The notes beneath the pieces were generated by a model that saw nothing but the letters and a program-made list of their open reading frames with translations, ran no database searches and was not told the DNA's origin. From Dendrocalamus latiflorus (taxonomy: Eukaryota > Streptophyta > Magnoliopsida > Poales > Poaceae): a stretch of 64,000 nucleotides of DNA. This document shows positions 31,921 through 42,923 of this stretch, piece after piece. The position numbers were made by a program, and so were the translations under genes. Position 1 is the first letter of the stretch. Every line of letters starts with the position of its first letter. The stretch lies in NCBI GenBank assembly GCA_017311315.1, contig CM029626.1, positions 29,622,672 to 29,686,671 of the forward strand, read 5' to 3'.

Positions 31921-34400
31921 ATGCAGCGGAGTGCAAGATCAACATCTCCTCCCTCCGAAAGATCCACCAACGCCAGTGGGCGTCGAGCGGTGGTTCTTGG
32001 CAGTGGCCAAGAGATGATGGTGCAGACGACGCCAAAGGAGGCCAGAGTCACACTTCGCTACCCCATCCTCACGCATACCAACTACAACGACTAAGCACTC
32101 TCGATGAGGGTGAACTTGCAAGCTTAGGGAGTCTAGGAGGATGATAAGAACATGAACCATATGGATACAACCATATTTGCTCTACTTGTTGTTACAATTA
32201 CAAGAGCTCCTACGCATCACTTAAATTATGAGGTGAGCTCGTTTCAAAGAGATTTTACTTTATTTGATAAAGAACTTATGATATTACGTAATGAGAGTTT
32301 GTTGCGTTTGTTATCATACACCAAGATTTATGATCAAGATCATGCAATACGTGACACTACACATATGTTAAAACCGAGGACGGTTTTCCATCAAGAAGGG
32401 GAGGATGATGTGACCACGCCACCAACACGTACGACCATAGCGACCAATATCAAGAATGAACTAAAGGTGAATTCGTTTCTTCAACTTCAACATATTTTAA
32501 ATGAGAATATGATGCTACCTAATGATGAAAATATATATATTTGTAGCACCACATCACTTCTATTGATATGAACACCCCTCTTACTGCTTCCATGAATGAT
32601 GGGCAAGGTCCAATCACTCGGGCACGTGCTCGTCAACTCAACTATCAGGTAAACTCGTTTTTAGGAGTCAATAATATTTCCGCTGAGCATTCGATACTTC
32701 CTAAGACTTGTGATTTTCTTGTCCTTAGGAACCATGGAGAAGAACCACGCGAGCTCAAGTGTAGAAGTGGAACCGTCAAGCGCAAGCCAACTCATATTCG
32801 CGAGTTCGACTCAGATTCGGACTGCTGGACAGCGCCTACTTCAAATGACCATAACTTTTGATCTAGAAGGTTTCTCGGGGCCCGTGAGTACTCGTTGGAA
32901 AGATCTTGGAGTCTACTTTCAGATGAATCTGGTCTCACCTCGAAATTCCATCCGAGCCGATCAGAAACTGCAAAACAAGTGGCGTCACTTTTCCAGTCCG
33001 AGTCAAAGTGGGCCTTGGGCCTTGTAATCACACTTAGACTATTTGGGCCTGCACTAATCATGGGTGTACTGTTCACGTGAACAGTACCCGTGAATAGTAC
33101 CACATCCCCTTTTGTTAGATAAGTGCGGCCTCCCCCACTCCTATTTAAGGAGGTCGCACCCCTTTAGTTTTCCTCGGGTTTTTCTTAAGAGTTTATTCTG
33201 CTTAGCAGTTTCGCCGCATGTTCGGTTTGAGGAACCCCAACTTGTGAACTTAAACATTATTCACAATTTCAGATTGCATCTTTTACTCTCTTGCTTGTGT
33301 TCTCGATTCGCTTGCAGGAGATAGCCTTCTTGGCGAGGTCAATCGTGTTCGGCACGGTTGATAACCAACGGAGCAGTCGTGTAGTGATTGCGAGGGGTTC
33401 GATCTGTTTTGGTCGGAGCCTTTGGATCATCAACGTCGAGATCTCCACAATCGACTTATCAATACCTCTCGGAAGATCGGGCCATCGTCACATCAGAGGA
33501 TATTGAACCAGGTGGCGTAGAGTACCGAGTGGGCAGGATAGCGTTGGCCACCATCCTTCAGGCTGTGCCGCCAGAGATGCTGGCACGTTGGCCGCCAAGA
33601 AAATGGCCAAATCAGTGTGGATGGCCATTCGCACCATGCGAATGGGTGTTGATCGCGTGTGGGAGGCAAGGGTCCAGACCCTACGCTGAGATTTTGAAGA
33701 CATCTGGATGAAGGAGACTGAGACGATTGATGATTTCTCCATGTGACTCACTGGGCTTGTAAATAATATTCACATTCTCAGTGATGAACTGGAGGCAAAC
33801 AAGGTGGTCAAGAAATTTCTGTGGGTGTTCCACAGAAATTCTCTCACATTGCCATTTCCATTGAACAATTGCTTGATCTAAACACCATGATGGTCAAGGA
33901 GCTCACTGGGTGCTTCAGAGCCATGGAAGATCAGATAGGAGCTAGTGATAGAAGAGACGGGGGAGGCCACCTACTCATGACCAAAGAAGAGTGGTTGGCG
34001 TGGTCTAAGAGTAGGCCACAATCTGAGATGTCCTCATCTGGAGTCAAGCCTTGGTGGTTTGGTCGCGACAATCGTGGGAAGAACAGGGGTCAATGGCATC
34101 AACCCAAAGGGAATACTGATTGAAAGGAAGCTTTAGGAGGCAAACGTGACAAACCCAAGGTAAAGTGCTTTAATTGCAACAATTTTGGGCACTTTACTAG
34201 AGATTGTCGCAAGCCTCACTGAGAGAGGAAGGAGCATGTTCATGTGGTAAAGGTTCAAAAAGAGGAACCTACTCTATTAATGGCACAAGTGTGTGCACTA
34301 TCAGAGCTACCGCAACAAGAACCCGAGGTTGTTTCTCTCAATGAAGTCCACGCGCATGTGAATCTTGTGTGTGTTGACAATAAGAAGGACGACAAGTAGT
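31921..34400 (+). pseudogene. copia gag and protease, broken
   Basis: It starts MQRSARST at 31921. PILTHTNYND and RVNLQA (gag N-terminus) are followed by stops, then the solo LTR at 32142-33495. Gag resumes at about 33501 with EPGGVEYR and, after frame changes, KFSHIAISIEQLLDL, DGGGHLLMTKEEWL and a CX2CX4HX4C knuckle (CFNCNNFGHFTRDC, about 34170). The protease active-site region reads YLETRATNHMT where the family has D-S/T-G-A, so the catalytic Asp is replaced by Glu and the Gly by Arg. Confidence 0.8.
32142..33495 (+). mobile_element. Solo LTR (long form) of the gag-only gypsy family
   Basis: 1354 bp, TGATAAGAAC...GTCACATCA, duplication gagga (32137-32141, 33496-33500). It is homologous to the 3' end of the element at 42026-47495 in inverted orientation, but its left end is further out than the LTR start used there. 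Inside, at about 32393-32405, lies AAGAAGGGGAGGA followed by TGATGTGACC, the start used by the shorter LTRs. It also holds a frame with GPITRARARQLNYQVNSF at about 32595-32660, a motif typical of the C-terminus of grass gypsy polyproteins. TATA-like CTATTTAAGG lies at 33141. Confidence 0.85.
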
Positions 34401-37400
34401 ACCTGGAAACCAGAGCGACCAACCACATGACCAGGTGCCGGTCGGCCTTCACCAAACTAGATATGTCGGTGAAGGAAACTGTGAAGTTCGGTGATGGGTC
34501 TGATGTGGAAATCTATGAGCGTGGGACGGTTTTGTTCACATGTCGCACAGGCGAGCATCATGAACTTATGATCATCTACTACATACCTCGGCTATCCAGC
34601 AACATCATCAATGTTGGGCAGCTCGACGAGATTGGGTACAAGATGATTATCAAGAACAGTGTCATGCAGATCCGTGACCCCAATCGAAGGCTTCTCACCA
34701 AGGTAAATCGCACACAACTGGGGCTTTATGTCCTTAACCTCAACATTGCGCAGTCGGTGTGCCAGTCAGCTTGGAGTGGGGAATTGACGTGGCGATGTTA
34801 TGAGCGCTTCAGCCATTTGAATTTCTACTCACTCTAAAGGTTGGCCCAGCAACAAATGGTTTGATAACTTCCCCAAATTGATCAATTGGATCAATTGTGC
34901 GCAAACTATTTGGTCGGGAAGCAACGTCGACCCTCATTTTCTCAGGAGGCCAAGTACCGAGCTGATCTTGTACTCGACCTTGTACACGGTGACCTCTGCG
35001 GTGTTATTTCCTGCTTTTGGTCGACGACCTTAGCCGCTATATGTGGCTAATGCTGATGAAGACTAAAGATAAGATGTAGACAATTCTTAAGCACTTCTAG
35101 GCAAGCATCAAGCTGGAGGTCGGGTGGAAGCTACAAGTGTTATGCACATATCGTGGAGGAGAATTCACGATCACAAAGTTTAGAGACTACTGTGTAGATC
35201 GAGGTATTGTCCGTCATCTCACAAAGTCGTACTCACCATCGCAAAATTGCATGGTCGAACAACGCAATCAAACCATGATCTCGATGGCAAGAAGCATGTT
35301 GAAGGCAAAAGGAGTACCAGCAAGATTCTGGGGAGAAGACGTCGTGCTCTTGGTATATATCCTAAACTGTGCTCTGACCCAAAGTGTTGATGGGAAAACC
35401 CCATTTGAAGTCTGGTATGGAAGACAATCAAATGTCTATTATTTTCACACAATTGGGTGTCTATGCTACATCAAGAATGTGAAGCCAAACATCAATAAGC
35501 TAGAGGATAGGAGTACTCCCATGGTGTTTTTTGGGTATGAACTGGCTCCAAGGCATACCAGATGTATGATCCCCCTCAACGACAAGGTGCATGTAACACA
35601 AGATGTTGTATTTGATGAAGATGCAAGATGGGACTAGGACACGTTCAGCAAAAAGGAGGTGGATCCTAATAGTGAGATTTTCACTATAGAGTACACGACT
35701 TACATGTCCACAGGAGATGGAGGAGGACTGTTGCCATCTCATGGGTGTGGTGACACAACGACATCATCACCGCAGACGCCACGAAGCTCATGACAATGTG
35801 AGGTGAGCTCGAGTGTGGTCGACCACAAAAGATTCGACCACAATGACATGCATCGAGTCCACCCCAACACTGACATCATCGTTGACACCAGTAGGTGTTG
35901 AATGGACATCTCCACCAAGCAATGCCTCAGAGATCAATGGAGGGCCACGAAGGTGCCGAACATTGGATAACATCTATGCAACCACATCAGTCCAAGATCT
36001 GGCAGATGCATTCGGTAAGATGAGCCTTCTAGCCGTAGAAGAATCGACAAGCTTTGTGGAGGCAGAAAAGTGTTCAGTCTGAAGACAGGTAATGCAAGAG
36101 GAGATCAAGTCAATTAAAGAAAATCAGACGTGGAGTCTTGTTGATCTCCCAACCGGGCATTGACCAATAGGCCTGAAATGGATTTATAAGGTAAAGAAGG
36201 ACTCTGATGGGAAGATCGTGAAGCACAAAGCTAGGCTTGTCGTAAAGGGCTACGTGCAGCAGTATGGAGTGGACTTTGAGGAGGTATTTGCACCGGTTGC
36301 ACACCTTGAGTCTGTGCGATTGCTCATTGCTATCGTAGCACACGAAGGCTAGGAGATACATCATATGGATGTCAAGTCAGCTTTCCCTAATAGTGTATTG
36401 GAGGAAGAGGTGTATGTGGCCAACCTCCAGGGTTTATTGATGAAGAAAACAAACACAAAGTCATGAAGCTTGAGAAGGCTCTATACAGGCTGTGCCAAGC
36501 TCCGAGGGCATGGAACTCCAAATTGGATAGCAGTCTCATGACATTGGGGTTCAAGAAATGTCCATCATAACATGCTATATACAGAAAAGGTACTAGCTCG
36601 AACATTTTCCTAATTTGTGTGTATGTTGATGATCTAATTATCACGAGAACCCACACACATGTGATAAGAAAATTCAAGAAGGAGATGAAAACTTTGTTCA
36701 AGATGAGTGATCTTCGTCTATTGTGCTACTATCTGGGATAGAGGTATATCAAGACAATGCAGGGATCACTTTGAAGTAAACAGCGTACTCCAAGAAGATA
36801 CTGGAGAAGAATGGGATGGAGGAGTCCAACCCATGTCAAGTTCCCATGGAAGCAAGACTCAAACTGAGCAAAGTAGGTGAGAATCCTCCTAATGATGCTA
36901 CTTGGTATAGAAGCATTGTGGGTAGTTTAAAATATCTGGTACACACAAGGCCTGATATTACTTTCGTAGTCGGCTATGTGAGCCGCTTCATGGAAAGCCA
37001 ACCCTCTGAACATAAGACGGCTGTGAAACATATTGTGAGATATATCAGTGGTACTCTTGATGTTGGGTGTTTTTATCCTCAAAGAAAGAAAAGATGAACA
37101 TTTGTAGCTCATTGGGTACAGTGACAGTGATATGGCCGGGGATGTCGATGATCGCAAGAGCACAACTAGTGTCTTATATATGTTTGGGAGAAGCTTGGTT
37201 AGTTGGCAGTCCCAAAAGCATAAAGTGGTAGCGTTATCCTCGTATGAGGTCGAATACATCGCTGCTATGACTACTGCAATTCAAGGAGTTTGGCTCAGTC
37301 GATTGTATGGTGAGTTGATGGATGAGGAGCCAAGGAGTTTTACTCTCAAGGTGGATAATAAATCCGCAATAGCATTGTGCAAGAATCCAATTCTCCATGA

Positions 37401-37578
37401 TCGAAGCAAGCACATAGACACTTGTTACCATTTCATCAGGGAATGCATTGAGGGCAAAAAGATGATGGTCGATTATGTGATAACAGAAGAGCAGCTTGCT
37501 GATGTTCTAACCAAGCCACTTGGATGCATCAGGTTCCAAGAGATGTGTAGCAAGCTTGGTTTAATCAGGGTCAAGTGA
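34400..37578 (+). pseudogene. copia integrase, reverse transcriptase and RNase H, broken
   Basis: In order: a pre-integrase region (LGLYVLNLNIAQSV, WRCYERFSHLNF); the integrase core with YRGGEFTITKFRDYC, SPSQNCMVEQRNQT and an intact stretch 35137-35637 ending in the GKTPFEVWYGRQ and FFGYE boxes; reverse transcriptase from about 36090 (EIKSIKENQTWSLVDLPTG, LVVKGYVQQYGVDFEEVF, YVDDLIIT at about 36625); and RNase H at 37132-37578 (DVDDRKSTTSVLYMFG, VDNKSAIALCKNPI, RSKHIDTCYHF, EQLADVLTKPLG). Numerous stops and shifts break it between the open pieces. Order and motifs are unambiguous for Ty1/copia; the lineage was not assigned. Confidence 0.9.
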
Positions 37579-37602
37579 TGAGCAACGAGATTAGGAGGAG
37601 TA

Positions 37603-38333
37603 TGTTGAGTAATATCATCGCTTCAGTTTCCTTTGGAGTCTGTAAGAACTGGTCGTCAGTTTTATTGAGTATGTTATTTTAGTCTTAATCCGTTGTAAAT
37701 GATCGATGAGACATGCATGTTAACATTCGACGGGTTTAGTGCCTTAATTAATGGCATTAGTGTGAATTAGAGTCCATTATATTGTAAGTAACAGTGGTGT
37801 GTTCACCATATACATAAGGAAGAGAAAACCAAAAAAGCCATGAGGTTGTGCGGCACAAACGAGTGTTTTGTCCTCCAATTTTTCCTATCGGAAATTGGAT
37901 TTTCGACCACTCCCCACTCCGAGTACTTCCCGCTCCAAGTACTGTTCATCCAAGCAGTTCAGAGTTTATTCGAGTACGAGTCTTTCGAGTACTGGACACC
38001 CAAGCTGTCCAAAGTCTCTAAGTACTATTCACCAAGTATTGTTCTACGAGTATTGTAGCGGACTACTGTTCTACTAGTACTATAGCAGACTATTATTCTA
38101 CAAGTACTGTAGCAAAGTACAGTTCTACAAGTACTGTAGCAAAGTACTATTATACGAGTACTATGGCAAAGTACTGTTCATCCGAGTAGTTCATTTGAGT
38201 ACTCACAATTGAAGCTTCCACAATTCTTCACGATCATGTGAGACTAAAGGTGTCGAAGAAGTCATCCGAGTACTCGAAGCTCATGACCACGTGAGGTACT
38301 CGGAGCTCATGACCACGTGAGGCAAATCCAACA
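37603..38333 (+). repeat. 3' LTR of the copia element
   Basis: 731 bp, preceded by a purine-rich tract (GATTAGGAGGAGTA). It has the same ~27-bp tandem units at about 38035-38180. It differs from the 5' LTR by many substitutions and indels. Confidence 0.85.
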
Positions 38334-38791
38334 GTCCTCATGTTGTCACCGCACCGCATTACGAAAATCTTTGAGGACCTCAATGCGCTCGGTATGAGTA
38401 GCGTCACGGTCACACGCTTCCTCTACTACTTCCTCATGATGTGCAGTGTCAAGAGGGAGACATGGGGAAGGTGGTAGTGTTCTGAAGCTTTCGACTGACC
38501 GATGGTGAGGTGCTTAGGGCCTTCAAGACACAGCCCACGATACTACTTTTGGCCGATGAGAGCATCAAGAAGAAGCTCCAGTTCTTCCTGGATGAGTTGA
38601 AGCTTGGATCAACTGATGTAATGAGGAAATTGGTGGTTCTAGCGTATAGCATGCAGAGGACCACCCTACCAAGGTGCGCCATGCTGAGTGTGCTAATGAG
38701 GGAGGGGAAGATTGAGTGAGATATCAAGCTGCTTCCAGCATTGCTCGGTAGTTCCAGGGCTTTCTCAGGCAAGTATGTATTTAGGTTCTAA
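38334..38791 (+). pseudogene. mTERF-family pseudogene, 3' part
   Basis: It continues directly from the duplication gtcct: LMLSPHRITKIFEDLNALG and VTRFLYYFLMMCSVK. A frameshift near 38475 follows, then FRLTDGEVLRAFKTQPTILL, KKKLQFFLDELKLGSTDVM and a TGA at 38717-38719. The same frame goes on to end SGKYVFRF at the TAA 38789-38791. This is the normal C-terminal run of mTERF repeats. Together with 30491-31116 it amounts to most of a single-exon mTERF gene carrying at least two in-frame stops and one shift. Confidence 0.75.
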
Positions 38792-40282
38792 CGATGTGCC
38801 AGATGTTGTTAAGGCATATGACGGTAAGATTAAGTTCCAAGGATTCCAACATTGAACTAAAGCCCAGAGGCTAGTCCTCTAGAATTAAATCACTCTTCTC
38901 GGTTACGCTTCTCCAATGCCAATGTTGAGATCAAGGCGTGTTATGATTCTAACACTGTTTCATAGAGCAATGTTGGCCCATGCTTAGTAAGTAGGTAGGT
39001 AGGTATCATCTATGTTTGTAGTTTAGTAGTTGCCATATTTGCATCCTGTGGCATGTTAAACAAATCTTGAAAGTTGAAACATGGATGTTGTGCTGTTCTC
39101 TGAGTTACTTGATGTTGTTGGACTCCTTGAGGGCAATTGGGTAATTTTCCAATTTAATAAGGAAAAAAGAGGGAGAATGGTCCCACTATCAGTGGGACGG
39201 AGGAGATAAGGCCAAAGGCCATCTCTCTCATGTGCCTGGGGTTGGCCATTCGGCTTGACCTCTTTGCCCAAGAGGTTGGGTCTCACAAAGAAGGCGGCGG
39301 CGCGGGAGGCATCACCGGCCTGGGCACATCGGTGCCAACTGGTGGCAGCAGCCCGTCAGCCATTTATTTGCTCCCCTATTGAAGGCGATCTTCTCCTCTT
39401 TTGTGTACCTGAATGCAGTGAGTCCTCTTCTCCTTCTTAATCTCCTATTCATCTCGGCCGGGTCTCGATTTGAGCTTTGGAGGCAGTAGCTCCACCGTGC
39501 TCTTCACTAGCGCTAGCGGCTATGCAGACCGAATCACCTCCTCTTGGTTCTTCCTATGTGGTTTCCTTGTGCCATTTGTTTTGAGATTTGACATGGAGAA
39601 ACTTTGGGGATTTTCCATTGAGGGCTGGATTCGGTTTGTGCCAAGTTGAAAAGGAGAAGCCAAGGCTTGATCTGTCGGTTCTCGAGTGCTCTTGGCTGGA
39701 GTGCTCATCGGTCTTGTGTAGCATCTTCCTAACCCTCAACTTCAAGCTTTGGTGATCCGAAGCTTGGAAAACGGCATTGTATCTCTGTCTACCTCGTCTC
39801 CTTGTGTGGCATAGCAAGGCGTTTGGTTTTTTGGGTAGCGCCGAGCGTGTGCCTTGCCTCATCTAGTTTCTTCTCAATTATTTTGAGTATCACCGGTGTT
39901 GTGAGTATTTTAGTTGTTTACTCTTTGTGATTTGCTTGCTCTACCTCGGATATATGTGATTTATCAGTGATTGGAAATTGCAAAGAGATTATGTGGACTA
40001 ATTGCTTGATGATGAACTAAGTTTAACACTAAATTTATATATGACTCTGAGTTTAGACTGATCTTGAGCTATCAGATTACTTGCAATCTTCATATTATGA
40101 ATAGATAAGTCATCTTGTGATACTTGTTGTTCCCTGTAGCATCTATTTTCAGTTTACTATGAACAGTTTTCAGCCCCTATAGTTGATTTTTTATTCGAGT
40201 ATCTAGCTTCAATCTATGAGTTCATTTCTGTTGAATGATAGTTTGATGATGATAATGCTTTCTTGATTTATAGCAAGGTATA
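38792..40282. other. Intergenic, possible degraded LTR at 39110-39900
   Basis: It starts as the 3' flank of the mTERF pseudogene. From about 39115 the sequence (TGTTGGACTCCTTGAGGGC, GGTCCCACTATCAGTGGGAC, GTACCTGAATGCAGTGAGTC) has an LTR or leader appearance, but no partner, duplication or domain confirms it. The remainder is AT-rich and featureless. Confidence 0.35.
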
Positions 40283-42025
40283 TGATATGCATCATATTTG
40301 TAGTACATTTTCATATGATTATTCTGTTGATTATAGTTCATTCTGGGCATAAAATTCATTAAACCATATGTGCATTGCCCTCTTTTTGGACTGTTTACAG
40401 TTTTTATAATTGTCTTACAGGTCGGCGCGAATTAGGCGCATAAACTACAAAATACCAGCACGAAGAGCTATGGTTGCAAAGCAGCGGAAGGGAAAGGGCC
40501 AAAACGCAAAACCGCAGTAAACCCTAGTCATCTCTCCACCAGCAAAAGCCTGCGCCGCAACAAAATCCTAGCCGCCCGCAATTGCCAGCTCACAACGCGC
40601 GCGCCTCCCCCCACTGGAAACCCTAACCCCAAGCGCCGCACCTATTTAAGCCAGGAGTAACGGAGAACTGGGGAGAGCCGGTTACTCCCCACACCCGAAA
40701 ACCCTAGCCGCAACTCCCGTCTGCTCGCCTTCCTCATTCCGTAGCCGCCACCGAGACCTCGCCTCTCCCATGGCCGTCGTCGGAGACCGGCCATAGCCGG
40801 CGACGAGCTCCACTCCCCCTACTCTAAAAACCTTCTAGCCATCCTCACTCCCTGCCGAACCACTCTTTTGCCCAAACCCCAAGCCGAATCTTGAAGAGTT
40901 AGAAGGAAGAGGTCGACCGGTGCCAGATTTGTTACATCCACGGCCGGATCTACTGCTCAAGTGCCGGACCTCCTCCGTCTCAACCAGATCCACAACCCCG
41001 ACGGCTGATCTGCAACCTCTTCTACATCTGCGCACGGAGCTGCTTCTTCTACGGCGGCTGCTCCCGATCTGCTACTCCTACACGGCAACGGCGACGCTCC
41101 TTCTTCCACGGCCCGATCTGCTACGTCTTCTACTCGGAGGTCTCCAGATCTGCTTCCTACTACCTGCGTCCACTACAGACTGTCTTCCACAACGGATCTG
41201 CATATTTTCTGGGTTGTATCATCTTCGATCTGTTATTTAGCACTGAGATGTTTATTCCTGAGATGCTTACACGGTAGATCTGTGATGTTCATGTGTTTCT
41301 GTGTGGATCTGGATACTTGAATGTGCTTGTCTTGTGCTTGCTTTTCTGAGATGCTTATGTGATAGATCTGTTAATGTGCATGTGCTATATATATATTTCG
41401 GATCTGGGATTATAAGGTGCCTTTTAGTTGTTATTGCGCATGGGAGATGATTATTCAGATTATATGTTCCTTTTTAGATTCATTGTTCCTGCATGATAGT
41501 CATTAGATGTTTATAAGCTTGATACTTCTGCTGGTAGGGTGTTTTATTTCTTACTGTGATGTTGAGATCATCTTCCGTGATTAGAGTAGATCCTTCTGCC
41601 TGATTTATTATTTAGTATGCATTCCTGTTAATTACTGATTAGTAAAATATTAATGTCATGCTGTTATTTTAATGTCATTCCTAAGTTGGGTTTACATCAT
41701 TGTTCCTGCAGTAGTAGAGCTTGTGTTATTGCATTGTAATTTCCTGTCTTGATATATCCCTGGTATTGGTCTGTCTGTGAGCTTGCTGTGTTGGGTTGGG
41801 ATATTTGCTTAAGCGCTTGGCTTCTTCTCGTCTGTTACCTGCGCTCTCTTTCTTGTCTCCAAGTCCTCTCCCTCTTCCTATAGTTCTTTTCCCAGCATTC
41901 TCAGCGCACCTCATTCTTTCTCACGATATATTTAGTCTCTGTTCCTCTCATCCCAATTCCCTCTCTTCCTTTCTAATTCTCAGTCTTCTCACCTTCTTTA
42001 GATCTTTCTTACTTCTCTTCTCTTC

Positions 42026-42923
42026 TGATGAGACGATGGCCCGATCTTCCGAGAGGTACTGATAAGTCGATTGTGGAGATCTCGACGTTGATGATCCAAA
42101 GGCTCCGACCAAAACAGATCGAACCCCTCGCAATCACTACACCACTGCTCCGTTGGTTATCAACCGTGCCGAACACGATTGACCTCGCCAAGAAGGCTAT
42201 CTCCTGCAAGCGAATCGAGAACACAAGCAAGAGAGTAAAAGATGCAATCTGAAATTGCGAATAATGTTTAAGTTCATAAGTTGGGGTTCCTCAAACCGAA
42301 CATGCGGCGAAACTGCTAAGCAGAATAAACTCTTAAGAAAAACCCGAGGAAAACTAAAGGGGTGTGGCCTCCTTAAATAGGGGAGGGGGAAGCCACACTT
42401 ATCTAATGAAAAGGGATGTGGTACTATTCCTAGTTACTGTTCACGCGCGTGTACTGTTCATGTGAACAATACCGGCCCAAATAGCCCAAGTTACAAGGCC
42501 CTCGGCCCACTTTGAGTCGGACTGGAAAAGTGACGTGACTTGTTTCGCAGTTTCTGATCTGCTCGAGTGGAGTTTGGAGGTGAGACCAGATCCATCTGAA
42601 AGTAGACTCCAATATCTTTCCAACGAGTACTCACGGGCCCCGAGAAGCCTTCTGGATCAAAAGTTATGGCCGTTTGAAGTTGGCTTGTCAAGCTGAATCC
42701 GAATTGATCTGGAGGCCGAATTGGATTCCAAAACCTGTCCAAGTTGAACCCTTGCTTCAATTGGTTCCAAAGTGATGTGGTGCTACAAATATATATATTT
42801 TCATCATTAGGTAGCATCATATTCTCATTTAAAATATGTTGAAGTTGAAGAAACGAATTCACCTTTAGTTCATTCTTGATATTGGCCGCTATGGTCGTAC
42901 GTGTTGGTGGCGTGGTCACATCA
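42026..42923 (-). repeat. 3' LTR of the gag-only element
   Basis: 898 bp. On the minus strand it starts TGATGTGACCACGCC immediately after the purine tract at 42924-42936 and ends ATCGTCTCATCA. The gag ORF runs into it and stops at 42491. Confidence 0.9.

Larger units (their letters stand above)
31117..38333 (+). mobile_element. Degenerate Ty1/copia element
   Basis: TGTTG...CCAACA ends, LTRs of 766 and 731 bp, and duplication gtcct (31112-31116, 38334-38338). The internal order is gag, protease, integrase, reverse transcriptase, RNase H, which is the copia order. Many stops and frame changes and clearly diverged LTRs mark it as old. It interrupts an mTERF pseudogene and is itself interrupted by a solo LTR (32142-33495). 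Confidence 0.9.
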
